Translations under genes and position numbers: made by a program
Shown here: piece after piece, positions 14,946 to 28,162 of the stretch
Layout: each line of letters begins with the position of its first letter
How positions within the stretch are numbered: position 1 is the first letter of the stretch
The notes under the pieces: model-generated
Told to the model about the DNA's origin: nothing
The model's database searches: none
What the model saw: the letters and a program-made list of their open reading frames with translations, nothing else
Assembly: GCA_013396655.1 (NCBI GenBank)
Contig: WBMV01002648.1
Location: 13,411 to 77,410, forward strand
Direction: 5' to 3'
Source: Campylorhamphus procurvoides
Lineage: Eukaryota; Chordata; Aves; Passeriformes; Dendrocolaptidae
Length of the DNA stretch: 64,000 nt

Positions 14946-17900
14946 AAAAATGGTTTTGAATAGATAAATAGAGCTTTGTCTTTGAGTTAGACATACAATC
15001 CCCATACAATCTTCATAAAACAAGAAATATGTACTGTTGTGCACAATTACACTCTGCAGCCATTTGCCAACACATGTTATGGACCCAAACTGGTGAAGCT
15101 TAAGAAGGAATATCCAAATTCAGAGAATAAGCACTTTGGTGACCATTAAAGATGACAGTATAGATGCAACTTTAGCTTCCAAGATCCATACATGACATTT
15201 CAGCAAAGGGCAGGAATGGACAGTGGTTAAAATTCACTTGTCTTGTCTGTCTGTTGATCATGGGAGAAGTGTTTTCCATGTGGGCCGCATTTTTGAAAAA
15301 AATTAGTATCTTCCAGCAGTTCTGCCATCCCTGTAATAACTACTTAGCTGTCTGCGGACTCTTCAGAAGGTGCGAGAGCTAAGGATGTAAAACTGTACAA
15401 GCACACATTCAGAATTTATTTTTGCATAAGGACATACATATGCCCTTTCCATTTTTAGACTTTTTCCCAGCTGTACAGATCAAAGTGCAGCAGTTTGTTT
15501 CAAAGCAAAAGTGTAAGTTTAATAGTCTATTCTGAAACATAAACCCACATACTAATTACTATGTATCAGTTAATATATTTACTGATAATATATTTTTCTG
15601 GAAGTGTTGGATTTTCTATGATGTACATAAATTATAAACTAATAGAAGACGTGAATTAAATTTAAGATATGATTGGGTAAAATGCAAAGGAGCTAATTTG
15701 GGTTTATCCCATTCTTTTTTCTGATGTCTTGCATTGATTTGTATTTGCATAGATACACATCACTTATCAGTATATTTATCTTCATTGTCGATATCTCTCA
15801 CTTTAGAAGAGAAAAATAAATATTCCCAGGGCTTTCTTTTTGCATCTGAGATTCCTCTGTTAACTGTGGTGTTTTGATTACTGCCATGCTAAGAGCTGCT
15901 GATTCACTGACAAGACTTGTTTTTCCTGGAAGTCATCCGTGACTCTCTTCAGAACGGCTTGTGCTAATTAGACTTTTAAGTGTCAGCTCATTGAAAACTT
16001 TATTCTCCTGCTTCTTAAGAAAAGCATCTGGTCTGCTAAAAAAAATCATTTGTTAGATTAGTAATCAAGTGCAGTTAAGCACTGTTTTTCATCCTCACAG
16101 TCCCGTTGATTTACCAGTTCCTTTAAATATATTTTTAAAGTACTTTTTACTTTAACCTACTTACACTTGAAACAAATGTCAGATATATTTGGGCATTAAA
16201 TCATCTTTCTAATGTAATGTCATGCTAATTCTGTACATCATCAATAATTCAAATTAAGGTCATGCTGTCAGGAGAGTGTTGCTGCATGGCAGATTCTGAA
16301 AGCTAAAAATTTTTTTAACTTTGTGGTTCAAATCATCTTGCGTTTCTGTGCATGTTTCCTATCCATTTCAGGATAACCTATATTTCATTAGCTGTTTATA
16401 CTGTTTTTATGGCACTTGTGGAAATGTCAGAAGAAAGTTCCATGCCTAATTATCACTTCTATTCATAGTATGTGTTTAAACAATATCAGTTGTATGGCTA
16501 GTAATTTAATAAAAATAGAGCCATTTTTCATGAAATTTTCAGTGTTCTTGAAATTATATTTAATGCGCATTCAATAGGAATAGTATGCTTCGTTATTTTA
16601 CCTAGATAACAGGCAATGCAGTAGACACTGGGAATATGTGCAGATTATATATTGGCTTTCATATTGATCAGATTTGACAGTTTTTATTCACAGATGGATA
16701 GATAGTGCAACAAGGAGTATACTAACTCCAGATTCCTGAGAATATAACATGCTTCTTCATTAAAAAAGCTTTAAAATGGGATGATTTTTTTTCCTGAATT
16801 CTGCTATATGAACATACGCTCTTTTCAGTTATTTCAGTTTGTGTTTTCAAGTCTTGGCAACAAAATATGTATTTGAGGTTTATTAGATTTTTATCTCATA
16901 CAAACTGGAAATTTAAGTAGACTGGTCTTGATCAGTAGCAGAAGGGATATGTGAGTGATCACCTATCAGTCTTCATCAAAGAATATGTTACAGGAACTTT
17001 GTTCTGTAGTTTTTATTATCATTATTGCCTTATAATATAGTAAAGACAAATTAGGTTGGGCAGAACATTACTGTTCTCAAAACAGAAGAGCTATGAAATA
17101 GCTCAGGAATGTGTAGAATTGATATCCAGGTGATCGGTGGATTAAAGTGGTGGTATGTGGAAGGGTCTATTTCCTTTTAACAGCATCTAAAATTAGCAAG
17201 TAGATTTTGGAGCAAGTATGAGGTAAGGGATTCAGAATAAGCACATAGCTAATAACATGACAAACCAAATTTGAATGTGTTGTGAAACCAAGGAAGTTCA
17301 GAGGAAGAGAAATTTAAATGGGCTAAGTAAGTTATTTGTGTGATTAAGACTTAGAATATTAATTCTGTTTCATTGGATCACTGTAAAAGGAAAAATAGTA
17401 ACCATTCTGTAGCCCTTTAGAATGCACTATTATTACACATGCAGACATATTCAAGTCATGCCTGCATGTTGTATGAACAGTGTAAGGAAGATCAATGTTT
17501 TTATGTTTGACTGTATATTTCTTAATGTGAACTGTGGAGTTTTTGTTGCTGAGGCCAATGCTGACAATAGCCTTTTAATGTAAGTAGTGGATTTATGTTA
17601 CAGGCAGTTAGTCATGATTTGGTTGGTAAAGCTAACAGACTTGTTTTGATACTTTAGTTGGTGATGTGTTTTAGGTAACATCCTCATCAGCTGAACTACT
17701 GCTTTTTAACAGAAAAGTGGTAAAGGTGCGCCTCCTTTGAAAGAATAAATAGTTTGGTGATTTGATGAGGATTTTCTTTAATAAATCAGAAAATTTACCA
17801 TAGTATGTAGAATGAAATGTAGATGTCTGTGGGTAGCAGTAATAAACCACTGCTATGACTCTGGGACAAGTTGTGCTTTCCTGAAACAGAATGCATTTTA

Positions 17901-18775
17901 TTTGAATATTTACACAGTTGATAAGAAAATGGAGTCCCTTATGTGATTCTTCTAAGACACAATGGTAAAGCATTACTCTCTATGTGGCATGTATTTTCTT
18001 CTGAATTAACTTGAGAAATAGCTATCCACAGAAGGAAGTAATTTGAGCATTTTACATTTAACATGTATTCTGTCAGATTTTTTTTTGTTTGTTTCAAAAC
18101 ATAGCTTTCTTTATAGATAAATAATAGGGTCCTTTCATGAATTGTCAGTGACATGATTGTGCTGCTTTCTAGCCAACACTTTGCAGATACCAAGTATTTT
18201 AATTTGAAGCAGTGTGCTACAGGGTTCACTAGGAATACTTTTATCATAAAAAGGGAGCAATTGTTCATTGTGGTTTTTTTTTGATTGAAGTTGGCTTTGG
18301 TTTTTTTATGTGGATTTAACCTTGGAGCAGTTTGAGCTGTGCTAATAAGGCACAGGAAGCTGCAGTGAACGTAGATATGTTTGAAGAAGAAATTCCTTCT
18401 CTTACCTAATTCATAGACAACTAAGCAAGATCAGCTGCTTACTGAAGTGAGTTTCTTTTTCACTACATGTGAAATTCATAATCGAGGACAAGACATGAAA
18501 CTGGTTAACAGCTGGTAGTTGGCTGATTTACATCCAGTAGCTGCTCTTGGGTTTGGCTTGCACATATGAGGTTAACTTTATTTAGTAGAGAAAAAGACAT
18601 AAAGCATTAATTCCTTTTGATGCTTTTGGACATTTCTAGAATCAGAAACCTAATCTCAATGAAATAAGATTAATGTTTTGAATTTATGTTTTGTCTGTTA
18701 AACTTATGATGGTCAAACATAATCAATTTTCTTCAAGGAATCCCAAGTTTGAAAACATTATTAGTGATATATGAG

Positions 18776-18788
18776 TATATATATATAT
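18776..18788. repeat. Short (TA)n run
   Basis: Thirteen nucleotides of alternating T and A in an AT-rich intron. Confidence 0.7.
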
Positions 18789-19249
18789 CATATGATCAAT
18801 TTATTAGTATTGTTGAAAATGTCTACTTCTGCGGACTGCCTGAAACTTTGGGAATAAACTAGGGGACAATCAAAAAGAAGACAGCAACCGATAGTATTCA
18901 TGTTGTGTAGAAAGATCTTGCTAATGTCCTTGAACATGCCAAAACAAGGTTAGGGGACTACTTTTCCTTTCAAAAGACTAGAGAATATCACAATTTTCAT
19001 TTAATATTGCGAATCAACAGGCAGAGGTGTGTTTGGGAGTTCTCTTTCTGTAGATCCCAGCAAGATAATTTTGTCCAACGGAGAATGGCCATCATCAGTA
19101 AGCATGATGATTGAATCCCAGCTGGCAACTAAACACCTCACAGCTGCTTGCTCTCTACTTGCACAGTGGAATGGGAGGAAAGAATTGCAAGGGTAAAAGT
19201 GAGGAAAGTCTTGGGTTCTGATAAAAACAGTCTCCTAATTGAAATAAAA

Positions 19250-19282
19250 ATAGTAGTAATAACAATGATAATAATAATAATG
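19250..19282. repeat. Imperfect trinucleotide (ATA/TAG)n repeat
   Basis: A run of tagtagtaat units followed by gataataataataa forms a degenerate trinucleotide microsatellite of about 33 bp in the intron, 1.3 kb upstream of the first exon. Confidence 0.7.
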
Positions 19283-20605
19283 AAAAGGAAAATAACAGAG
19301 AGATAAATAAAAGCCAAAAAAGACAAGTGATGCAACTGAAAACAATTGCTTGCTACCAACCAATGGGCTCTTTTTTGTGTGTGTTTCAGGTGACTATTAC
19401 CCGCACTCCATTTTTTCTCCCTTTTTTGGAAACAAATAGTAAAAGTTTAAATATTCTGCCATATTCAAATCTGATTCATGCGTGTTTTGTTCATCCTGAC
19501 CAACACTTTCTGTCGTAAGTTCTGTGTCCAAAAGCTTTCAGGCAGTTCTCTTGAGAGCAACACTGCCAGAATAGTGATGGGGGTTACTACTTGAATTTCA
19601 TGTTGTGGATGAGGCACTGTCCTCATAGACTGACAAATTCTTGGACTGTAAGAAGAATAACTTTTATCTTGTTAACTTAGAATGATAATTATGACTAAAT
19701 TTCAAATACTGTCAACCATTTTAATCTTGACCTTTACATGCAAGCAAACATGTTGAAACAGGGGGCACAATTCCATTGAAAGCAAGAAGGCCAAACAATT
19801 GAAACAGTGTTTTGACTGCTTACTTCAGATTTTCAGACAAAGAGTGACGATAATAGGTCGCCACAAAATATATTTGTGGTCTGAAAAAATTTGCCATTAC
19901 CCTAGCTAAGCTGCATGTTCCTCAAGCTTCCACAGTTGCAAATTATCTACTTTTTAGAAGCTGAACTTGAACTCAAAATCTTACCATAGGGGCTTTGTGT
20001 TTTTTCTTTATTTTTTAAATTGAAGGTATTACATAATACAGGCAATGTAGCCTCTAAAATGAGTATGTTTGTCAGGCTTCAGTCTCCTATGAACTCGTCT
20101 GTGAAATCTGACTCTTTTAAACACTTTTAAAAATCATTAGCATGCTGAACTCTTTACCAGTAATTAGCAGTGATAAATGGGACACAGCTCTGTGCTTTGC
20201 AGTCTCTTTTTCTGTCTGTCAGAGAAAATGCTAGTTCAGACTTGTACCCTGTTGTTACAGACATGTATTTTCATTTACAACAGTATTGATAATTGTACAT
20301 ATGTTCTATCACAGCTCACTAAGGTACCTAGCAATGCTTTTAAATAATGCCTTTCCCTACATTGAAGTCTGTGTAATCATTACTGGAGGTAATATTACCC
20401 CTGGATACAATTTATTTGCTATCTTTCATCTAATTTTGTGGTAAAATCAATTGTTCAAGTAAGTAAATCTTTGTCAGATGCCTGTTTATATATATTTGGA
20501 CAACTCTGACCACAATAGGTTTCAGTCCTGTTTGAGGTCAATTATGCTGTAATATATAGTTAGTAATAACAAAAAATAATTAAATGTGGTGGTTGTGTTT
20601 CCTAG

Positions 20606-20711
20606 GTATAGCATATCTGAGTGGAATGTGCAGTGAGAAACGAAAATGTATAATTGCAGAGGACAATGGTCTGAATCTCGCTTTTACAATTGCCCATGAA
20701 ATGGGTCATAA
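20606..20711 (+). CDS. ADAMTS19: ADAMTS19 exon 1 of window: catalytic domain with HEMGH zinc core
   Basis: 106 nt, entered in phase 2 (first two bases complete a Gly codon) and left after two bases of an Asn codon. The acceptor is gtttcctag and the donor is a consensus gtaagt. It encodes 34 complete codons, beginning IAYLSGMC and ending [14 protein letters not shown] is the first half of the metzincin motif HExxHxxGxxH: the two histidines bind zinc and the glutamate is the catalytic base. Two cysteines (in SGMC and KRKC) precede it, as expected in this part of ADAMTS catalytic domains. The intron interrupts the zinc motif right after HEMGH, with the third zinc histidine on the next exon 15 kb away. 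The readable frame closes with a stop immediately after the donor, so retention of this intron would truncate the protein. Confidence 0.95.
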
Positions 20712-22968
20712 GTAAGTATGTGCATAACAAAGCCTACTGTCCGTTCTCATGTAATACTGCTGTGAATTGGCTAACTTGTGTGCTTCAGTTTTTCCTTTTT
20801 TTCTGTTAGTTAAGTATTTAAATTTCATGAATAATTTGGAAAACAGTGTTTCTGTTAATAATAGCATGTAAGTTAAGAAAAATGTTTACAATTTAAACAA
20901 ACCAGAAATCTTTACAGCTACAAAATAAATAGATTAACTGGAAAGACTGCCATTGTCTAGAGGAAAAACGTGTGTCCCAAGATGTTTTTTCTTTTCAGAC
21001 TGTGGTATTGTGTATCAGATTCAGCTCTAACTGTTGTTGCCAACAAACATTTTAATGAGATCATGAGTTGGAAGAGCCCCTATTTAATTTGGCTTTCTCA
21101 GGATATATTCCATTAAACTGTAGAGTAGTCATTGGTTATTACAACATTAATATTGGTTTTCATCCTTGTAGTAGAAAAGGATGGCAAAATGAAGGTGAAA
21201 GTAACTGTCCTTCACAATTGGACTGGATTTTTTCCCTCATTCAATGGCAAATATTTTGAACCAGAAGTGAAAAATTTTCATTTCGCAATAGTAAAATTCG
21301 TTAATAAATGTTGAATTTGATTCTTGACTTCAGTACTTGTAAAGAAAAAGAAATATGAAGGGTCTTATTTTTAAATAAAATAAAAGGGAGATATGTATTA
21401 ATCTGTCATTTTTGCCTACAGTGTCTGCTCCAGGTATCTGGAGCATCTGTATTCATATTAGAATACCACCTTCAGAATGACAATAGAGAGAGATGTTTTG
21501 CTAAATACTCCGAAACTCTGAATGTTGTGATTAGGTTTCATAGGACAAATACTTTAAAAGTGATTTGGTTTAAATTGGATCAGAACTGTCTGAAAATGGA
21601 GATCATAGTATCTCATGTTGAAACATAATGTTGATTGCAAGAAATAACTGGAACTTAAAATATTTCTATTGAATTCTATTGGATGCAATTTAAACAAATA
21701 CAGAGCAATTATACAAAGTTTGACACAACTATAAGTTGCCTCATGAAATTGGTATTTTCTGGTTGGTGGGGTTTTTTTGCATTTCCATAACTGCAGAAAT
21801 TAGATTAATATAAGCTGGCCTGTTTTGAGTGATGGTTGTGCTAAAAGAAACACTTCAAAAGGAAAATTTATTTATATTTTGTAGCACCATGTCATTCTAT
21901 TTCTATTTTTCACAGTAGTGTTTGCTGGTATTGGAAGAGAGAATGGATAGGGGAAGACTTATTTTCTGGACACTTGTTCTTTGGACCAAAAATAAGGGAA
22001 AAGAAACTGACACTGAATATGATCTGCAGAAAAGTTCACTGATGGAGTAAATTAGAAAATTTATCATGATAGATATGATAATATCAGATATAAGTACTGC
22101 CCAGCACAATAAAAATATATTTAGAGAATAAAAACCTTGACAGTACAATTACTGGATTTGAAAAAAGAGACATGTTGATCAACAAGAAATGTAAGACCTT
22201 ATGCTTCCTGAGAAATGGTGATGTATAAAATTCTTGGAAAGTTACAGGTGGGGTGTTGGTTGTGGAATAGCAAATTTGAGAATTCAGGATACTGATCTTG
22301 TAATGATTATAGAGTTATAAAGTCTTCATCATGCAGCAGAAAAGTCAAACCTATCTTTCACATCCTAAGGTCTGCTAGATCCCAAACAGTATACAAAACA
22401 AGGTAGACAGAGAAACTCACTGTTGATGCCAGCAGTTCTTCCAAGACTGCTGCACTGGCCAGGCAGTTGCATTGTTGCATTTGTTTGTGAACTCAAAATA
22501 CCTTCATTTGCTCTGACTTTTACGTGATCGCAAAAGAGAAAGCATTTTGCATGATCTTCCTAGAGGAGCATAAAATCTAAATTGCGGATACATGAATCCT
22601 GGGGAAAAAAAGTGTTGAAAGGCTACACCATGAAATTTCCGAACTTTCAAATCACTTCATATTAATTAAAATAAATTTGAAAAAAAAAATCTTAATGGTA
22701 TCCCAAACATCATATTCTTACAGTGGTAATGGCATTTTAATGTCCTTAGAGACATTCTCTACAGGTACTGTAATAGACATTTTAATACAGTGGAAATAAA
22801 AATAAATCAAACCTTTTGTCATAATAAAAGACAGGGTGTTGTTTGAACCACATATCTCCTCAAGAAATTCAGCCTCATGAAGCCTAGTAACAAACCACAT
22901 AGAAAAAATAGTAGGACTACCACAAAAGTGAAAGACCAGGTAGCCTGAAATATATGAGCAGCTGCCAC

Positions 22969-23035
22969 AAAAAAACCCCAACAACCAACCAAAAAAAAAC
23001 TCAAACAAAAACAAACAAGAAACCAAAAAGAAAAG
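22969..23035. repeat. A/C-rich low-complexity tract
   Basis: About 65 nt of A runs mixed with CAA and CCAA units and almost no G or T on the + strand. A long minus-strand open frame across it is an artefact of this composition. A similar tract lies at 54718-54792. Confidence 0.7.
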
Positions 23036-23782
23036 CAGCCTGCACTGCAAAAGATGCAGAGGCATTCAGCTTGAACCTTGCTTCTTTATGGAGTCAGAGT
23101 AGTTAGCTGTTGCAATCTCTTGTGATCTGAATTGGAGAGGTCTTGCATCAAAGAATGTAAGGTGATATTTTAGAGACACCTGTTTTTTCTGCATGACAGC
23201 CAAGCCCTGGCAATTGCAAAGAAGACACTAGAATTACTTGACCCTTTGTGGAGTGATAGCATAAAAATATTTGAAGACAAACATTTGAATGGAGATAGTA
23301 TTGAAAAGGACCTCAACAGATTGAAATGTGTTTGCAGTATTTCTCACAGAGATTTGTCTTGCTTATTCTTAACTGTCTCAGAAATGAAGATTAAATGGTC
23401 ATGATATAGATCAGTCATATATCTTTTCTTCTTTCAACACATCATTTTTCTGGAAAACTTCCACAAATTCATTTTGAATCTTGAAGTCATTTAGCTATTG
23501 CCTTCTTTTTTTTGGTGTAATATCTTTATAACCATTCTAGTAGTTCTTAGGGAAAGAGTCCAGTTCAGCAACACGGAGAAAGCAGAAACTTTGTTTCTCA
23601 AAGTAGAAAGAAAAAAAACCCTTTTCCCACTTCTGTACAACAAATACTGTTTTTGCTCATAAATTAGCATTCAAATAGACTCAAAACTTATGCAATGTAG
23701 GTTTTCATGGATAAGCCTGAGAGCAAAACCAAGTACATTCCCACTTGCCATTGTATTGATTAGTATAAAAATTCCAATGCGT

Positions 23783-23892
23783 AGCCACCCTTTCAGTGAC
23801 AAAATTCTTCCTGATGTCCAACCTGAACCTCCCTTGGCACAGCTTCAGGCTATGTCCTCTTGCCCCATTGCTAATTGCCTGTGAGAAGACAT
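23783..23892 (-). mobile_element. CR1 LINE fragment, internal part of the 3' tail
   Basis: About 110 bp on the + strand read as the reverse complement of CR1 tail sequence, with the phrases attcttcctgatgtccaacc and ctgaacctcccttggcac. The terminal octamer repeats of a CR1 end are missing here and the flanks are not recognisable, so this is an old, partial copy. A 64-codon open frame over it is not a gene. Confidence 0.8.
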
Positions 23893-25520
23893 CATTATAT
23901 TGAATACTTCTGATATTTATGTTTATTAAATGTTGTCTTGTTGGATTTTTAGTTTTTCCAGTTGAAACAGAAGTATTCTTGATGAAATACTATAGCAACC
24001 TAAACCTTACTTTGCAATATGAAATGTCTTTGTTCTAGCCCTTTGTATCTGAAAGCAGATGATATTTTAATGACATTGAGCATTAACATTGTACATCAAC
24101 AATTTTTAAATGCTAAATGTACTTTCAAAGTTGTTTCAGCTAGTGGGGAGAGAGATTGGTGAAATTTCTCATAATCAGTTTTACACACATCCTCATTGTT
24201 TTTCTGGTAAGAGTTGTATTAAATATGAAATGTACCTATTATTAAAATTCAGCGTATTCTACCAGCTAGGTTGTAGTTCCAAATAGGGAGTCTGTGGAAT
24301 TTCTGAATTGCCTGCTTAGTAGTTTATAAGCAAACAGCATATATTCTTTGTGACAATATGAAAGAGTTGTATGAAATCCAGTGGAATTTGAAGAGAGTTT
24401 TAAATGGGAGATAAGGAAATGCTAATGAACAGCCAGTTGCTCTACATATTTTTCTTACCGCAGTCCAAAATATGATTGCATAATACAATAAAATCAGCAA
24501 GAGTATTAAAAGCAATGGTCTACCAATCTTTTTGAATGGGTTACTAATGTGGAGTAAGGAATATTATTAAAGTAACTGAAAAAAAGAGCTGTCTGGATAT
24601 TTATAAGGTTAAAGTAGAATTATACAATTGAACCTGTGTTTAACAAGAAACAAGATTAGTACATTAAAAGCTAAGATATTAATTAGATTTGGTAGAAGAC
24701 CTTACATCTTCAAAATCCTCTAATAGAAGGAGATGTAGTGGTCACTTCTGCTGATAAAACTGAACAGTAAGGTTAATTTTAGTAAAGAACATTAAATTAG
24801 AGCATTTGACATGATGTTTTGTCTCAGATGTTAAAGTATTTGTTGACATTTATTTTGATTGCTTATTGTTTGGCTGCCAAAGAATGAAACTTTACTTCAT
24901 CAGTGGGTGGATGTGCAGACAGACCACCTGCTGTTTACGTTTTAATGACTTTTCTATCTTGAGAAAAAAGTGTGGAGAGGTTTTCCAAGTTAGCACACTG
25001 TTTTCCTCCTTCATAAATACCTACCTATGGGGTAAACCAAGAATTTTGAGTCTCCTACCTGTTAGTCCAGGAACTCCTCAGAGGTTAGCTTCACCACAAG
25101 AGAGATGTTGTGGAAAAAAATAGAAAAAGAAGGCTCTTTGTGTACTTGGTCAGTGACAGCAGCCTTTCTTATGAACGATAAAAGAGTCCCTCCCCTTCCA
25201 TGTGCCTTCGCCTTTCCTGGGACAGACTTCAAAGGCAGATTTCGTAATTCCTACTAACTCATGATAAGTATAGCTTGCTTCTGAAATGTACCCATCTGAG
25301 GACTGTAATTGTTGGTATCTGTATTAACTGAATACACTTTTCATTCTTGAAAGCAGAATTTAGATGACCAAGCCATGATTTGAATCGTACTGGTAAAATT
25401 GCCTGTTCCATAGGGCCGTTCTCTTCTCTTAGTTAACTTCTAGTCATGCAACATATTGTACTGTTCTTATTTGAATAATTATTTAATGACATTTATTTTA
25501 CATTCCAGAATGTAGTATGA

Positions 25521-25557
25521 GGGGTTGTTGTTGTTTTGTTTGGGTTTTTTTTTTTTA
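25521..25557. repeat. GT/T-rich low-complexity tract
   Basis: Several gttgtt units lead into gtttggg and then a run of T. It is low-complexity intronic sequence. Confidence 0.65.
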
Positions 25558-26008
25558 GAATAAATCAGAAAGCAAAAAAGTGACACTTCAATGCTGGTTT
25601 GCCACAAAGGAAGAAAAATACTCTATAACTCAGTGCAATTTTCTGCTCTGTGAAGGCAACTAGATCAATTTTTGTGAATGATGAGAACTTTTTAGTTGAT
25701 TTAGAATTGAGCCATAAATGATACGTCTGTGATTTCAGGACAGTAGAATGTAAAACTTGTTTCCTGCAGGAATACATGCAGATGTAGTAAAGTCAAGGCT
25801 AGGTTTAAAGAAGAAACCTGGAGGTGGTCTTTTGAGGTTCTTCGATTTCAGAAATGTTTTGGTACAAATACAGTTTCCTTGCAACTTCATTTAATGGTAG
25901 AGGACTTTTCCCAAGTTAATCCTGCAGCCCTTTACTCAGAATTTTGATTTGAGTAAAACAGTGGAAGTATAGAACTATTAGCCTCAATGTGACTAGACTT
26001 TATTTTAC

Positions 26009-27800
26009 ACACAGAATCACATAATATGCTGAGTTGGAGGGAATCCATAAGAATCATTGAGTTCAACTCTTAGCCCTGCACAGGACCATCCCCAAGAGTC
26101 AGACCATGTGCCTGACAGTGTCATCCAAGTACTTCTTGAAATCTGCCAGGCTTTCAGGGGAGCCTGTTCCAGTGCCAAGTCACCCTCTGGGTGTAGAGCC
26201 TTTTTCCAATATCCAGCCTAAACCTCCCCTGACACAACTTCAGGCCATTCTCTTGGATCCTGTCACTGGTCACCACAGAGAAGGGATCAGTGCCTCTTCC
26301 CCTCACAAGGAAGTTGCAACCACAGTGAGGTCTCCCTTCAGTCTCCTCTTCCCCAGGCTGAACAGACCATATGACCTCAGGTGCTCCTCATGCAGCTTCC
26401 CCTCACCATCAAGGCCCTTCACCATCTTCATTGCACTCCTTTGAACACTCTTTAATGGCTTAATATCTTTCTTACATTGCAGTACCCAAAACTGCCCACA
26501 GTATTCAAGGTGAGGCCACCCCAGTGCAGAGCAGAGCAGGACAATCCCCTCCCTCAGCTGGCTGGCGATGCTTTGCCTGATGCCCCCCAGGTTGCCCTCC
26601 TGGCTGCTGACTCACATTCAACTTGCCATGGGCCAGGACCCCCAGGGCCTTTCCTGTGGGACTGCTTTCCATCATCTCAGTCCCCAGTCTGTCTGTACAT
26701 CCACGGTTGCCCCTGTCCCAGGTACAGAATCTGGCACTTGCCATTGTTAAACTTCATACAGATGGTGATTGCTCAGCCCTCTGATTTCTTGAGGTCTCAT
26801 CAGGGCCTCTCTGCCTTTGAAGGAGCCAACAGCTCTTCCCAGTTTGTGTCATCTGCAAACTTGCTTAGCATCCCTTCCAGTCCTGCATCCAAGTAATTTA
26901 TGAAGATGTTGAAGAGCACAGGGCCTAAGATGGAGCCGTGTGGAACCCCACGAGTGACAGGTCACCAGTCTGATGTTACCCCATTCATTATTACCCTCTG
27001 TGCTCAGCCTGTGAACCAGTTGGTAACCCACCACATGATGTGTTTATCCATCTGTGCTGGGCAGTTTGTCCAGAAGATCCTGTGAGAGGCAGTATCAAAA
27101 GCTTTAGTGAAATCCAAAAATACTACATCCTCAGGCTTCCCTTGATCAGCTGGGTGAGCTACCTTGTCATGGAAAGTAAAGTTTGGTAAGCAGGACTTTT
27201 CCCCCATGAAGCCGTGCTGGCTGTGACCAATGCCTGCTTTGTCTTTCAGGTTTTTTTCAGTACCTCCCAGAATAATCTTCTCCATAACTTTACTGGGCAC
27301 TGAAGTGGATGTTACAGGCCTGTAGTTTCTAGGGTCCTCCTTCTTGCCCTTCTGGAAAATCAGGACAACATTTACCAGCTTCCCATCAGTTGGGACCTCT
27401 CTGGATTCCCAAGACCACTCAAAAGTCATTGAGAAAGGTTTGGCAATGACATCAGCCAGGTCTTCAAGAATTTTAGGATGAATCCCATCAGACCCCACAG
27501 ACTTGTAGGGATCCAGCTGGAGCTGCAGATCCCACATAGTTTCAAGGTAGCCTGGGAGTTGATCAGTCTCACCCACCTGGTCCCTCATCTGTGTTGAAGA
27601 CAGGGACAAAGAAAGTGTTAAACACCCCTGTGCTGTCTCTGTCCCTGTTTATGAGATGAGCATCCTCATCCTGTAAGGGGCTGATGATATTTCCATCCTG
27701 CCTATTGCCAGTAGTATATTTGAAAAAACTTCTCCTCCACATTTCTTGCCAGCTCCAACTCCATTTAAGCTTTGGTCACACGAATTTTCTCCCATCCCAT
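26009..27800 (-). mobile_element. CR1 LINE, 5'-truncated copy with degraded reverse transcriptase and 3' tail
   Basis: The largest mobile element in the window, about 1.8 kb in antisense orientation to ADAMTS19. On the minus strand it starts inside ORF2 (near 27800) and runs to the CR1 3' terminus near 26009, where the + strand shows acagaatcac followed by gagttggaggg. An open frame at 27609-27004 (201 codons) encodes recognisable reverse-transcriptase blocks: SVGSDGIHPKILEDLADV, then the KKEDPRNYRPV block, then FLDFTKAFDT, the motif A region with its catalytic aspartate. The frame then breaks and continues in another register (26849-27034). The FADD box, equivalent to the YADD active site, is readable at 26848-26859 in yet another short frame. 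The element is therefore inactive. The upper boundary is approximate, since the match fades between 27760 and 27800. Confidence 0.93.
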
Positions 27801-28162
27801 AGATACAGATTTTATTCTACCTATCTGTGGTACAGAAATACCCATAGATTCAGGTAGTTGGATACAGAAGCAATCTAACTAGATGTTGTGCTTTGATTAT
27901 TTTTCCTGGGTTTCATAATCACTGAGATTTCTGTTCAAAATAAAGTCAACTGAAGTGTTGACTTTAGATGTTAGACATGAGTGTCTAACTTTGAACAAAA
28001 CAGTTTGAAAAGCACAACTCGGAAAAATTGAGCTTTGTAATGATTTTATAAAATGCAACAAGCTATGAACAATCATCTTTCCCATACATGTATTTTTGTT
28101 GTTGACAGTTTTATACAGAAATGACTATAGTTCTCTGCATTTTCTGGATAGGTACATAAAAT

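Larger units (their letters stand above)
1..20605. other. Intron sequence upstream of the first visible ADAMTS19 exon
   Basis: No exon was found in these 20.6 kb. I looked for the preceding ADAMTS19 exon, which should end just before the split glycine codon of the exon at 20606 and carry a Cys-Asp-Thr type motif, and did not see it. It therefore probably lies to the left of the window. The stretch is AT-rich, with short open frames typical of chance. It holds one CR1 piece (about 14532-14945), an 18-T run (10425-10442), small tandem duplications near 4523, 8042 and 9109, and short AT or ATA simple repeats near 18.8 and 19.25 kb. Otherwise nothing is recognisable. Confidence 0.75.

Noticed and set aside
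1..20605. Preceding ADAMTS19 exons (first half of the catalytic domain)
   Set aside because: I searched for the expected Cys-Asp-Thr exon and catalytic-domain motifs flanked by splice sites and found none. The exons are assumed to lie outside the window.
22718..23065. 115-codon minus-strand frame rich in Phe, Leu and Trp, resembling a membrane protein
   Set aside because: The hydrophobic run comes from reading the A/C-rich tract on the opposite strand, so it is a composition artefact.
27004..27609. 201-codon minus-strand frame as a host gene
   Set aside because: It encodes CR1 reverse-transcriptase blocks and lies inside a CR1 copy with a frameshift and a recognisable 3' tail.
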